Below the pieces are notes generated by a model that worked only from the letters and a program-made list of their open reading frames with translations, was not told where the DNA came from and searched no databases. Shown here in pieces: positions 26,166 through 35,348 of a DNA stretch of 64,000 bases. Within the stretch, counting starts at the first letter, position 1; each line of letters begins with the position of its first letter. Source of the DNA: JBBQXH01 sp963710975 (GTDB taxonomy: Bacteria > Actinomycetota > Thermoleophilia > Gaiellales > Gaiellaceae); NCBI GenBank assembly GCA_963710975.1, contig CAVQCG010000001.1, positions 248,001 through 312,000 on the forward strand, in the 5' to 3' direction. A program made the position numbers and the translations under genes.

Positions 26166-27824
26166 TCACGAACGCGCGGCGAGCTTGCGGACGCGGCCGG
26201 CGAGCCCGGAGCGGAGTAGCTCCTTCGCGACGAGCGTTCCCGAGCCGGCGCCGAGCCCGGGGCCCGGATGGGTGCTCGCCCCGATCTGGTACAGCCCCGG
26301 TACCGCGGTGCGATGCCCGGGCTGGCTCGCGCTCGGTCGCCAGAGAAGGTTCTGGTCGAGCGCGCAGGAGCCGCTGTAGATGTCGCCGCCGACCATGTTC
26401 ACGTTCGCCGCTTCGATGTCGGCCGGGGACAGCACGACCCGGCGCAGGAGAGCGCTGTCGAGATTCGGAATATGCCGGGCAAGCCGGGCCTGGATCCTGT
26501 CGGCATAGCGCTCGCGGAGCTCCTCGGTCCACGTCCCGTCACCGGGGTCGATGTCACCGGCTGCGTCGCCCTTGACCCGCGACGGAAGCTCCTGAAGCTG
26601 GATCCAGAGAATCGAGGCATCGTCAGGAGCCCGCGACGGATCCACGGCCAGCGGCTGCCCGACGACGATGGTCGCCTCCGCGGGGAGCAGGCCGCGCTCG
26701 GCCTCGTTCACCGCACGCGAGACGCCGTCGAGACCGGGTGTCACGTGCACGATCGCCGTCTCGCCGAGGCGCTCGTCCCCGACCCAGCGCGGCCGCTCCG
26801 AGAGCGCCATGTGGATCTGCATGCCCGCGCGGCCATACCGGTAGCGGCGACCGGCTTCGGTCAGGCGGGCAGGCAGGCGGATGCCGGTCAGGAGGCGGCC
26901 GTAGAGCTGTGTCGGGGTCACGTTCGCGACAACGGCCTCGCTCGCATCCACCCTGCGGCCGCCCTCGAGGCGCACGCCCGTCGCACGGCCGCCCCCGACG
27001 ATCACCTGCTCGACGTCGGTGCCGGTCTCGAGCTCGCCGCCGGCGTCGCGCACGATGCCCGCGAGCCCCTCGACGAGGCGGACGCCTCCTCCTTTCGGTA
27101 CCGGCATCCCACCAAGCTCGATCGCGACGGCGATCACGCGTGTCATGAAGCCCGACGACGCCGCGTCGGGACCGAGGCCCGTGTGCAGCACCCAGGGCGC
27201 GAGCAGAGCACGCGCCTGCGGCGACGCGAACGTCTCGGTCGCCCAGTCCCGGCAGCTGACGAGCACGCCGCCGGTGAAGTCCAGGAGCCCCCGCCTGCCG
27301 AGCCGCCGCAGCGCGCCACTCGCGAGCTTGAGTCCGGCCTGCGACCAGAGCTCTGTCGTCAGGACGCCGAAGGAGAGGTCGGCGTTCGGCATGAACTCCG
27401 ACACGGTCCTGTCCCAGGCGGCACCGTCACCCGAGGCGTGCCGCTCGAACTCCTCGACGTTGCGCTCGTGCGACGTCGTCAGGAACGCGCTGGAGCCATC
27501 CTCGAGCACCACACCGGTCGGGAGCTCCGTGTTCAGGTACTCGAGCCCGCGAGCGCAGAGCTCGTCTCCCAGCTCGGCGAAGGCGGCAGACCCGGCGAAA
27601 AGCGGATGCCACGAGGAGAAAACCTCGTGAACGAACCCGGGCTCCGTGATCTCCGCCGTGCGGATCGCCCCGCCCAGGTAGTCGTTCCGCTCGAGCACGA
27701 CGACGCGCTTGCCGCCATGCGCGAGCAGGGCAGCACAGGCGAGGGAATTGATGCCGCTGCCGACGAGAACGACGTCGTATCGATCGATCACCGGCTTCAG
27801 GGCCGGGTTGGAATCAGTCGACAT
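26166..27824 (-). CDS. Phytoene-desaturase-like FAD-dependent oxidoreductase
   Basis: 552 residues. The N-terminal dinucleotide fold reads YDVVLVGSGINSLACAALLA with VVVLERNDYLGGAIRT. The C-terminal FAD site is GLYQIGASTHPGPGLGAGSG. The family covers carotenoid desaturases/isomerases and many NAD(P)/FAD oxidoreductases. No carotenoid gene lies nearby, so a carotenoid role is not supported. It follows the glutamine-synthetase-like gene by 7 bases, so the pair is probably one operon. Confidence 0.85.
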   Translation of the reverse strand: MSTDSNPALKPVIDRYDVVLVGSGINSLACAALLAHGGKRVVVLERNDYLGGAIRTAEITEPGFVHEVFSSWHPLFAGSAAFAELGDELCARGLEYLNTELPTGVVLEDGSSAFLTTSHERNVEEFERHASGDGAAWDRTVSEFMPNADLSFGVLTTELWSQAGLKLASGALRRLGRRGLLDFTGGVLVSCRDWATETFASPQARALLAPWVLHTGLGPDAASSGFMTRVIAVAIELGGMPVPKGGGVRLVEGLAGIVRDAGGELETGTDVEQVIVGGGRATGVRLEGGRRVDASEAVVANVTPTQLYGRLLTGIRLPARLTEAGRRYRYGRAGMQIHMALSERPRWVGDERLGETAIVHVTPGLDGVSRAVNEAERGLLPAEATIVVGQPLAVDPSRAPDDASILWIQLQELPSRVKGDAAGDIDPGDGTWTEELRERYADRIQARLARHIPNLDSALLRRVVLSPADIEAANVNMVGGDIYSGSCALDQNLLWRPSASQPGHRTAVPGLYQIGASTHPGPGLGAGSGTLVAKELLRSGLAGRVRKLAARS

Positions 27825-27831
27825 GGGCAGC

Positions 27832-29286
27832 TCAGTACATCTCGAAGTACTCGCGATGCTCCCAGTCCGTGACGTGCTGGAGGAAGCGGGCGATCTCGAA
27901 CCGCTTCACGCGAACGATGTAGTCGACGAATGTCTTGCCGAAGGCCGTGCGAAAGAACTCGTCGTCGTCGAGCGCGTCCACGGCCTCCATGAGGCTGCCA
28001 GGGAGAGGGGCTGCGTCCGCGTTGTACGGCTCCTCCGACGGTGGGCCCGGGTCGAGTGAGCGACGCATCCCGTCGAGTCCCGAGGCGACCTGGGCCGCGA
28101 GGTAGAGATACGGGTTCGCCGCCGGGTCGCCGATCCGGTTCTCGAGGTGCACGCTCCGAGACCCCGGCTCGCCGAGGACGCGTATCAGCGCCGCACGGTT
28201 CTCGGTCGCCCAGGTGACGCGGCTTGGCGCGAACGAGTCCGGCCGGTAGCGCTTGTATCCCGTGATCGTCGGAGTGGTGAAGACCGAAGCCGGGATCGCG
28301 TGCTCGAGAAGCCCCGCGAGCCAGAGGACCCCGGTCGGCGTGAGGCGATCGCGGCCCGTGGGATCGGAGAACGCGTTTGCGCCGGTCGCGTGCTCGGTGA
28401 GCGACTGATGGACATGCCAGCCGCTGCCGAAGAACTCAGGGAAGGCGGGTCGGGCCATGAACGTCGCGTGGTAGCCGAGCCGGCGGCAGACTTGCTTGAC
28501 GGCGCTTCGAAACAGGAGCGCATCGTCGGCCGCGCGCAGGCCCGGCTGGGGGCTGAACGTGAACTCGATCTGTCCCGGGCCCCACTCGTCCTCCATCGTC
28601 AAGAGCGGAAGGCCGAGGGCCTCGACGTGCTCCTGGAGGACCCGCAGCAAGTCGTCGATCTCGTCGTTTCGGCTCTCGGTCAGGTACTGGTACCCGTGGG
28701 CGAGGGCGCTCACGCTCGGGGGCTCGGGTGGATAGCCGGAGTCCTCCGTCGCCAGCATCGGGTCTTCCAGGAGGAACACGTAGAACTCGATCTCGAGCCC
28801 GGCGGTGAAATCCAGTCCTTCCGTCGCAAGGTCGGCAAGTTGCCGGCGAAGGACGCCCCGCGTCGAGAACGGATGCTCGCGCCCACTCTGGAAGTACGCA
28901 TCCGAGATGACCCAGCCAGTCCGGTCGACCCATGGAAGGATGCGGAAGGTGGTCGGGTCCGGGACGAGGATCCCGTCCGGAAGCCCGTCGAGCTCGGGCA
29001 CTCCGTCGAAGTTGCCCGCCGCGAAGGGTGACGCGATCGGATGATTCGTCGTGTCGAAGATCGACGTCACGAACTGGAAGTCCTTTCCGTCCTCGAGGCT
29101 GCCGAGGAACTCCGGGATCGTGAGCGTCTTCCCTCGGACGATGCCGTGCTGGTCTCCCCAGCTGATCCGAACCTGGCGCAGGTCGCGCTCGCGAATCTCC
29201 GCCCGGACCCGGTCGGCAGCATCGCGTTGGAGGTCACTCCACAGCGAATGGCGTGCGATGAAGCCGGCGCGGCCCTGCTCGACCAT
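27832..29286 (-). CDS. Glutamine-synthetase-family ligase (gamma-glutamyl-amine ligase type)
   Basis: 484 residues from the second ATG (29284-29286), which is placed 6 bases from GGGAG; the first ATG abuts the ribosome site. Active-site blocks: LEIEFYVF, WGPGQIEFTFSPQPGL, GSGWHVHQSL, ENRAALIRV and HLENRIGDPAANPYLYLAAQ. The N-terminal beta-grasp includes VRISWGDQHGIVRGK. It should form gamma-glutamyl phosphate and transfer it to ammonia or an amine. Being in an operon with an oxidoreductase rather than nitrogen genes favours an amine-specific GS paralogue over housekeeping GlnA. Confidence 0.87.
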   Translation of the reverse strand: MVEQGRAGFIARHSLWSDLQRDAADRVRAEIRERDLRQVRISWGDQHGIVRGKTLTIPEFLGSLEDGKDFQFVTSIFDTTNHPIASPFAAGNFDGVPELDGLPDGILVPDPTTFRILPWVDRTGWVISDAYFQSGREHPFSTRGVLRRQLADLATEGLDFTAGLEIEFYVFLLEDPMLATEDSGYPPEPPSVSALAHGYQYLTESRNDEIDDLLRVLQEHVEALGLPLLTMEDEWGPGQIEFTFSPQPGLRAADDALLFRSAVKQVCRRLGYHATFMARPAFPEFFGSGWHVHQSLTEHATGANAFSDPTGRDRLTPTGVLWLAGLLEHAIPASVFTTPTITGYKRYRPDSFAPSRVTWATENRAALIRVLGEPGSRSVHLENRIGDPAANPYLYLAAQVASGLDGMRRSLDPGPPSEEPYNADAAPLPGSLMEAVDALDDDEFFRTAFGKTFVDYIVRVKRFEIARFLQHVTDWEHREYFEMY

Positions 29287-29292
29287 CGTCAT

Positions 29293-29463
29293 CTCCCTGT
29301 CGGTGGAACAGAAAAAATAGAGGACTGTGGTGAGTCCCTTTATCGCGCGCAGCGAGTTGCTGTCAAGAGCGGGGTTGCGCTGGAAGAGCCGCGCGAGGAT
29401 CGGCGAGGCGTGCCCGACGCTTCGAGTTTGAGACCTGATTCCAGCGGCGCTACGGTGTGCCGC
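29293..29463. promoter_or_regulatory. Divergent intergenic region (GS-like / tetR)
   Basis: 171 bp between the divergent GS-like and TetR genes. The AAAAAATAGAGGAC stretch (about 29311) is the most A/T-rich part and may hold the GS-like promoter. No clear palindrome was found. Confidence 0.35.
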
Positions 29464-30060
29464 GTGACAGACCTCGCTCTTGCCGACGACGAGCTCCTCG
29501 ACGGTGCTCGCCGGGCCGTGTCGAAATACGGGTGGCGCGACGCGACGCTCGAACGGATCGCGAGGGAGGCCGGGCTCTCCCGTGTCACGCTCCACCGCCG
29601 TGGTGTCTCGAAGGCGGCCATCCTGCGCGGGCTCGCCGAGGCATACGAGCTCGACTACCGTGCTGCGCTCGTCGCGGCCGCCGATGCGGGACGCACGGGT
29701 CGCGAGCGGTTGCGACTCGCACTCGACGCGATGTGCGACGTCAGCGAGCGCCACCTCGAGACGATTGTCGCGCTCGCAGACGACGCCAGCGCGGTCTTCT
29801 TCCACGATCCGGGCGAGGCCGCGACCTCGAAGGACTTCATCGTCGCGCCGTTGCGAACGATTCTCGCCGACGGCACGCGTGACGGGACGCTCCTCCCGGT
29901 CGATCCCGACGAGTGGGCGACCGTCATCGCCAACCTAATGCACTGGACGTACCAGCATCTGCGCCAGAGCCATGCGTGGAGCCCTGACCGCGCACGCCGC
30001 ACGCTGATCCAGATCGTCGTCCAGGGCGTCGATGCCCGAGCCGCGGAGCGCGACGGATGA
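29464..30060 (+). CDS. TetR-family transcriptional regulator
   Basis: 198 residues from the GTG at 29464; the frame is open further upstream but antisense to the GS-like gene. The helix-turn-helix is LERIAREAGLSRVTLHRRGV, followed by a helical ligand domain. It is divergent from the GS-like operon and 81 bp before the molybdenum hydroxylase genes, so it could control either. Confidence 0.88.
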   Translation: MTDLALADDELLDGARRAVSKYGWRDATLERIAREAGLSRVTLHRRGVSKAAILRGLAEAYELDYRAALVAAADAGRTGRERLRLALDAMCDVSERHLETIVALADDASAVFFHDPGEAATSKDFIVAPLRTILADGTRDGTLLPVDPDEWATVIANLMHWTYQHLRQSHAWSPDRARRTLIQIVVQGVDARAAERDG

Positions 30061-30141
30061 AACACCCGTGTTGCACACTCGGCGAAGCCGCTAGAATCGC
30101 GCCGCTCCCAACGCTTCACCCCTGACGAGAGGAACCAGCCC

Positions 30142-30939
30142 ATGGCTTCGGAGGTTCTCCTCCCAACCACCCCGGACGAGGCAATCGCCGCCTTCGGTGA
30201 CGGCGCAGGCGCGACGGTCGTCGGCGGTGGCACGATCCTGATGCCCGAGATCGTCGCCGGCCGGTTGGAGCCGACCCGTGTCGTGATGCTCGGTCGCTCC
30301 GGTCTGGCGGGAATCTCACGCGAGAACGGCGATGTCGTGATCGGCGCAACCACTCCCGTGGCCGCCCTCGCCGGCGCCGACGAGCCGCTCGCCACCGCGG
30401 CTGCTCACGTTGGCGACCCGGAGGTTCGCGGCCAGGCAACCGTCGCCGGCAACCTCTGTGCCCCGCCCGGCCGCGAGATGCCGCGCGGAGACCTCCAGGC
30501 GCCGCTCCTCGCACTCGATGCGCGAGTGCGCTCGACGGGCGCGGGCGGTGAGCGAGTCGACGATCTCGAGCAGTTCCTCGGGGACGCGGGAGCCGGGCGA
30601 CTCGTCCTCGACATCCGGTATCCGGACGTCGCGCGGCGCGCCGGGCTGGCATCGGTTCGTCGCCCGCATACGCATCACTACACGATCATGGCCGTCTCCG
30701 CGGTGCGATCGGAGGCGGGAATACGACTGGCCGCGAGCGGCGTCGGCCCCGTGGCCGTACGCCTGCGCGCCGTCGAAGAGGCTCTCGCCGCCGGTGAGCC
30801 CGGCTCGATCGCTGCCCACAAGAGCCTCGACGACGTCGACCCGCCGGACGACGCGCTCGCGTCCGCGTGGTATCGCAAGCGAACGCTCCCAACCCTCGTC
30901 GCCCGTGCCCTGGCCGACCTCGAGAAGGAGACTCCATGA
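30142..30939 (+). CDS. Molybdenum hydroxylase FAD-binding (medium) subunit, cluster 1
   Basis: 265 residues of the CoxM/XdhB type: ATVVGGGTILMPEIVAGRLE is the FAD pyrophosphate loop and DPEVRGQATVAGNLC the second FAD block. It passes electrons from the FeS subunit to the final acceptor. A ribosome site (ACGAGAGGAA) precedes the ATG. The stop overlaps the FeS subunit start (ATGA). It is slightly short for the family, with a compact C-terminal domain. Confidence 0.9.
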   Translation: MASEVLLPTTPDEAIAAFGDGAGATVVGGGTILMPEIVAGRLEPTRVVMLGRSGLAGISRENGDVVIGATTPVAALAGADEPLATAAAHVGDPEVRGQATVAGNLCAPPGREMPRGDLQAPLLALDARVRSTGAGGERVDDLEQFLGDAGAGRLVLDIRYPDVARRAGLASVRRPHTHHYTIMAVSAVRSEAGIRLAASGVGPVAVRLRAVEEALAAGEPGSIAAHKSLDDVDPPDDALASAWYRKRTLPTLVARALADLEKETP

Positions 30940-31398
30940 AGCTGACCGTCAACGGGGTCGAGCATGAGGTCGAGAGCCCGCCGCTCTCGTCGCTCCTCGC
31001 CGTCCTCCGGGAGGAACTCGGGATCACGAGCCCGAAGGCCGGCTGCCAGCAGGGCGGCTGCGGCACCTGCACCGTCCTCGTCGACGGTGAGGCGCGGCGT
31101 TCGTGCCTCCTTCCGCTTGCCTCCGTCGACGGTGCAGAGATCACGACTGTCGAGGGGCTCGGATCGCCGGACGACCTGGGTCGCATCCAGAGCGGCATTC
31201 AACGATGCCTACGCAGCGCAGTGCGGCTACTGCACGAGCGGGATGATGATCGCGGCCGAAGCGCTCCTGCAGGCGAACCCGACCCCGAGCCGCGAGGACA
31301 TCGAACGGACGCTCGCCGGCCACTTCTGCCGCTGCACCGGCTACGTCAAGATCATCGAAGCAGTCGAGCTGGCGGCGAAGGGACAGGTGACGGCATGA
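30936..31398 (+). pseudogene. Molybdenum hydroxylase 2Fe-2S (small) subunit, cluster 1, frameshifted
   Basis: The N-terminal half has the plant-type ferredoxin cluster CQQGGCGTCTVLVDG. After RIQS the frame fails at AGCGGCATT (extra G at 31194-31195) and the second cluster domain continues in the next frame as AFNDAYAAQCGYCTSGMM, then FCRCTGYVKIIEAV. Repaired length is about 153 residues, normal for CoxS. All eight cluster Cys residues are present once repaired. The starts overlap on both sides (ATGA), so the operon is tightly coupled. A sequence error is likely. Confidence 0.88.
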
Positions 31399-32768
31399 AG
31401 GCGGTTGGCGCGCGGCTTCCGCGCTACGACGGAATCGGCCACGTCACGGGCCAGACGCGATACGTCGACGACGTCCGTGTCCCCGGCATCCTATGGACGA
31501 AGGCTCTCCGCTCTCCGATCCACCGTGGAGACATCACGCGGCTCGACACGAGCAAGGCGCAAGCCCATCCCGGCGTCCATGCCATCGTCACGCACGTGGA
31601 CGTCCCGAAGAACGTCTACGGCCACCTCGAGGCGCTCGGCATCCCGGCCGACGAGCCGCTCCTCGCCGAGAGCGAGGTGCGCTGGAAAGGGCAGGCCATC
31701 GCCGTCGTCGCGGCCGACGACGAGGCCACGGCAAAGGAGGCCGTCGACCTGATCGAGGTCGAGCTCGAGGAGAAAGAGCCGCTGTTCGACATCCGCAAGG
31801 CGTTCGACCCGGACGCCCCGCAGATCCACCCATGGGGCAACTGGTACAACCACTTCGAGGGCGAGATGGACCGCCGCCAGATTCGCAAGGGCGATGTTGC
31901 GAAGGCGTTCGAGCAGGCAGACGTCATCGTCCAGGGCGTGTACCGTCCCGCCGCGATCGAGCACTGCCCGCTCGAGACCCAGATCTCGCTCAGCGTCCCG
32001 GAGCCGGACGGCCGGCTGACCATCTACTCCTGCACCCAGGCCATGTACTTCTCGATGGGAGTCGTGGCGGCCCACCTGCAGGTGCCGCTGAACCGCCTCA
32101 AGCTCGTGGGCGGAACGGTCGGCGGGGGCTTCGGCGGCAAGGTCGACTCGGCAACGGAGACGCTGACGGCCCTACTCGCCCTCAAGTCCGGCCGTCCGGT
32201 CAAGTGGCGGTTCACTCGTGAGGAGGAGTTCCTCGTCTCATCCACCCGCGCGCCGTGGCACATCGAGATCGCGGATGCGCTCACCGACGACGGATGGATC
32301 CTCGGACGAAAGACGCTGACGCTGCACGACTCGGGCGCGTACTCCCGTTTCTCGCCCTACGGCCTGACGAAGCACGCCTTCCACCACCTCGGCGCGTACA
32401 CCATCCCGAACGTCCAGTTCGACGGCTACGTCGTGTACACGAACCGGGTGCCCACGACGGCGATGCGCGGCTTCGGCGTCACCTCGGTGTCCTTCGCCGT
32501 CGAGACCCACATGAGTCGAATCGCGGACACGCTCGGGCTCGACCCTTTCGAGTTCCGGCTGAAGAACGCGAACCGCGTCGGGGACACCTCGGCGAACCGG
32601 GTCGTCCTGCAGGATCCGTCGACCGTGCCGATCGTGCAGGCGGTCGCCGAGGCTGCGGGCGTCGAGCTGGCCGCCGAATTCCGCACCATGACGAGCGAGC
32701 CACGGTCGGGCAAGCTCCTGCCCGAGCATCTCGTCTCCCAGCAGGTCCTCGAGAAGGAGAGCCACTGA
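31395..32768 (+). CDS. Molybdenum hydroxylase large subunit, N-terminal part, cluster 1 (split)
   Basis: 457 residues carrying the N-terminal half of a xanthine dehydrogenase/CO dehydrogenase large subunit. Features are VDDVRVPGILWTKALRSPIH, the Mo-domain GGTVGGGFGGKVDS and the AMRGFGVTSVSF block. It ends with a stop at 32766-32768 where single-chain homologues (about 750-790 residues) continue. The next gene supplies the missing C-terminal half with a TGATG junction and its own GAAGGAG site. The split therefore looks natural and functional, not a broken gene. Confidence 0.85.
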   Translation: MKAVGARLPRYDGIGHVTGQTRYVDDVRVPGILWTKALRSPIHRGDITRLDTSKAQAHPGVHAIVTHVDVPKNVYGHLEALGIPADEPLLAESEVRWKGQAIAVVAADDEATAKEAVDLIEVELEEKEPLFDIRKAFDPDAPQIHPWGNWYNHFEGEMDRRQIRKGDVAKAFEQADVIVQGVYRPAAIEHCPLETQISLSVPEPDGRLTIYSCTQAMYFSMGVVAAHLQVPLNRLKLVGGTVGGGFGGKVDSATETLTALLALKSGRPVKWRFTREEEFLVSSTRAPWHIEIADALTDDGWILGRKTLTLHDSGAYSRFSPYGLTKHAFHHLGAYTIPNVQFDGYVVYTNRVPTTAMRGFGVTSVSFAVETHMSRIADTLGLDPFEFRLKNANRVGDTSANRVVLQDPSTVPIVQAVAEAAGVELAAEFRTMTSEPRSGKLLPEHLVSQQVLEKESH

Positions 32769-33880
32769 TGGCAAAGCACAGAGGCCGCGGGTTCACCACG
32801 ATCGAGTACCCGACGGGGATGAACCAGAACGGCGACCCGAGCCAGGCCTGGGTCAAGCTGAAGCCGGACGGACGGGTCGACGTGTTCGCCGGCACCGTCG
32901 ACATCGGCCAGGGATCGCGCACCGTCCATACGCAGATCGTCGCGGACGCAATCGGCGTTCCCTACGACTGGGTGACGATGGACAACACGAACACCGACTC
33001 GTCTCCCGTCTGCACCGGGACGTTCGCCTCCCGCGGAACGTTCATCGGCGGGAATGCCGTGCGCTACGCGGCGGAGAAGGCGAAGGAGCGCGTCCTCGCG
33101 ATCGCGGCGATGGAGCTCGAGGTGGACGCGGCGGACCTCGTCGTCGAAGACGGCGAGGTGTTCGCGCGGGGCGCACCGCAGAAGAAGATCGGCGTATCGG
33201 ACGTGGCCGCCGCCGCGACCTGGAAGTACGGCGAGCTGATCACCGGCACGGGCGCGGCGCTCAAGCCGTTCGCCACGCTCGATCCCGAGACCGGTGCGGT
33301 CGAGGTGGAGCCGCACTCGGCCATCTCCTACGCGGCGTGCGTCGCCGACGTGGAGGTCGACGACGAGACAGGCGAGGTCACGGTGCTCAGCCTCCTCGAA
33401 GCGTACGACGTCGGCCGCGCCATCAACCCGACCCTCGTCGAAGGGCAGGTCCAGGGCGGCGCGATGATGGGGCTCGGCCTCGGGTTGCTCGAGAGCTGTT
33501 ACCCGTACTACCCCTCGACCGACCATCGCGGCGGCGAGTTCGGCGCGTATCTTGCGCCCGGGATATCGGAGCTCCCGGACATCCAGGCCTTGATTCTCGA
33601 GAACCCGTCGGTCGATGGGCCGTTCGGCGCCAAGGCGATCGGGGAGATGGCGAACAACGCTCAGCCTCCCGCAATCGCGACCGCGGTACATGACGCGGTC
33701 GGGGTGTGGATCACGGAGCTTCCGATCACGCCCGAGAAGGTGCTTCGCGCGCTGGATCGGAAGGCCGCCGGCGAGGACGCGCCTAGGCGTGAGGGAAAGC
33801 GGGTGATCTTCGACGAGGAGATCTCCCTGAACGCCGTCGGCGCGGACGACGCCGCGGTGAGGTTCACCCTCGATGGCTAG
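32768..33880 (+). CDS. Molybdenum hydroxylase large subunit, C-terminal part, cluster 1 (split)
   Basis: 370 residues beginning with the second Mo-domain half (VDVFAGTVDIGQGSRTVHTQ) and including VGRAINPTLVEGQVQGGAMM and the catalytic Glu motif GAKAIGEMANNAQPPAIATA. The ATG overlaps the stop of the N-terminal part by one base (TGATG), with GAAGGAGAG just upstream, so both halves should be made together. The short lead (MAKHRGRGFTTIEYPTG) suggests a genuine protein start. Confidence 0.85.
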   Translation: MAKHRGRGFTTIEYPTGMNQNGDPSQAWVKLKPDGRVDVFAGTVDIGQGSRTVHTQIVADAIGVPYDWVTMDNTNTDSSPVCTGTFASRGTFIGGNAVRYAAEKAKERVLAIAAMELEVDAADLVVEDGEVFARGAPQKKIGVSDVAAAATWKYGELITGTGAALKPFATLDPETGAVEVEPHSAISYAACVADVEVDDETGEVTVLSLLEAYDVGRAINPTLVEGQVQGGAMMGLGLGLLESCYPYYPSTDHRGGEFGAYLAPGISELPDIQALILENPSVDGPFGAKAIGEMANNAQPPAIATAVHDAVGVWITELPITPEKVLRALDRKAAGEDAPRREGKRVIFDEEISLNAVGADDAAVRFTLDG

Positions 33881-34277
33881 CGAGACCGGGGCGACTCCGT
33901 TTCGGACCTGGAACGGCGTCGAGCCCTTCGAGTTCGTCGACGGGGTCACCCTCAACGCGATCGGCGGCGAGCAGGTGCTTCTCTGCCGGGTGACGTACAA
34001 GCCCGGGAAGAAGGTGCCGCTCCACAAGCACGACGACACGGAGCAGGTGATGGTCATCCTCGACGGCTCGGTCGACATGGCGATCGAGGGCACGTGGCAG
34101 ACGCTCGGGGCGGGCGACGTCGTCGTCGTGAACCGCGGCCTCGAGCACGAGCTCTACTCGGAGTCGGGGGTCTCGTTCTTCGAGGCGCTCGCACCGGTGC
34201 CGCTCGACCACGTGCCCGACCGGGCACGCGATCTCGTGCTCGGTCCGGACGGGGGCTCGGGCCACGTCGATCGGTGA
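33873..34277 (+). CDS. Cupin-domain protein
   Basis: 134 residues with a clear metal cupin: VPLHKHDDTEQVMVILDG then LGAGDVVVVNRGLEHEL. The ATG overlaps the Mo-subunit stop by 8 bases and the gene ends in a GTGA with PAP2, so it belongs to the hydroxylase operon. It may bind the substrate or product; no activity can be named. Confidence 0.85.
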   Translation: MASETGATPFRTWNGVEPFEFVDGVTLNAIGGEQVLLCRVTYKPGKKVPLHKHDDTEQVMVILDGSVDMAIEGTWQTLGAGDVVVVNRGLEHELYSESGVSFFEALAPVPLDHVPDRARDLVLGPDGGSGHVDR

Positions 34278-35230
34278 GTGACCCTCCCGTCCCGTCAATC
34301 GACGGGACGGCTCGCGTTCATTCGTTGGCGGCCGCTGCGGTGGCCGCCATCGTGCTCCTGGCCTGCGTCTACGGCATTGCCGTGCAGACGCGGTCGGGAC
34401 AGCGCCTCGACGTGAACGCCGTCCTCGGACGCTACGTGTCGGACCGAGCGTCCGACAGCCTCCTCCGCGTGCTCGACACGATCGGCGTCGCGTCGCTCGC
34501 GGTCGTCGGCGGAACGATCATGCTCGTCGCCGTCCTCCGCCGAAGACCGTATCTGGCGCTCGCAGCCGGTGTTCTGATTCTGGGATCGAACGTCACGACG
34601 CAGGCGTTGAAGAGAGGGGTCCTCCCGAGGCCGCAGCTCCTCGCGCCGGAGTTCGTCGACGGGCCGAGCTTTCCCAGCGGCCACACGACGGTCGCCATGT
34701 CCCTCGCGGTGGCCCTCGTCCTCGTCGTACCCCGATCTGTCCGCGGAGTCGTGGCCCTGTGCGCCCTCGTGTATCCGATCGCGGTGGGAACGGCAGTCGT
34801 CAGCGTGGGCTGGCACCGTCCGTCCGACGTGTACGGGGCCTTCCTCGTCGTGTTCGCATGGGCGACATCGGCGTGCGCGATCGTCATCGCTCGCCACGGC
34901 ACGGGTGAAGGCACACGGTCGGGCGCCGAGCGATGGCACGCCGGCAAGGCTGTCGTCAGTCCGGCCCTGCTCGTGATCGGACTCGGATTGCTCGGCTTGG
35001 CTGTCCTGATCGCCCTGGGCGTCGCGCTCGAGCAGCGACGGAGCGGCTTCGACGTGATCGGGCCCGGATACGACTTCGGCGTCGCGATTCTCGCCATCGT
35101 CGGCACCGCAGCCGGACTCACCGCGATCCTGCTCTGGCTTCTGCGGGGGATCAGCCTCGACGCGCCCGACGATCGCGCGACGACTAGGGGCCTGTCCGGA
35201 AACCTCGGTGCGGGCGGGACTCGCGCGTGA
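34274..35230 (+). CDS. PAP2-family membrane phosphatase with element-derived C-terminus
   Basis: 318 residues with about six hydrophobic segments. The phosphatase motifs are LKRGVLPRP (motif 1), PSFPSGHTT (motif 2) and SVGWHRPSDVYGA (motif 3). It should hydrolyse a lipid or isoprenoid phosphate at the membrane. The GTG overlaps the cupin stop (GTGA). The last 14 or so residues (RGLSGNLGAGGTRA) are encoded by the foldback element that starts at 35188, so the original C-terminus has been replaced. Confidence 0.87.
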   Translation: MSDPPVPSIDGTARVHSLAAAAVAAIVLLACVYGIAVQTRSGQRLDVNAVLGRYVSDRASDSLLRVLDTIGVASLAVVGGTIMLVAVLRRRPYLALAAGVLILGSNVTTQALKRGVLPRPQLLAPEFVDGPSFPSGHTTVAMSLAVALVLVVPRSVRGVVALCALVYPIAVGTAVVSVGWHRPSDVYGAFLVVFAWATSACAIVIARHGTGEGTRSGAERWHAGKAVVSPALLVIGLGLLGLAVLIALGVALEQRRSGFDVIGPGYDFGVAILAIVGTAAGLTAILLWLLRGISLDAPDDRATTRGLSGNLGAGGTRA

Positions 35231-35348
35231 GGGTGCCTGGCAAGGACGCAGGAGACGGCGCTACCAGACAGGTAACGCTGTCTCCGAGGACGCAGCCAGG
35301 CGCTCTCACGCGCGGCCTCCGGACGTGGCGGGGTTTTCGGACAGGCCC
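35188..35348. mobile_element. 161-bp MITE-like foldback element flanked by CTAG
   Basis: GGGCCTGTCCGGAAACC at the left end matches the inverted right end GGTTTTCGGACAGGCCC at 15 of 17 positions. The inner sequence is also roughly self-complementary (for example CGCGCGTGAG against CTCACGCGCG), so the whole unit can fold as one long imperfect hairpin. CTAG flanks both ends (35184-35187, 35349-35352), consistent with a target duplication. There is no coding capacity of its own, so it would need a transposase from elsewhere. It sits exactly at the convergent ends of PAP2 and the amidohydrolase. Confidence 0.75.

Noticed and set aside
31395..33880. Frameshift as the cause of the split Mo subunit
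   Set aside because: The two halves are separated by a stop/start TGATG with a ribosome site and a plausible N-terminus, unlike the single-base slips elsewhere.
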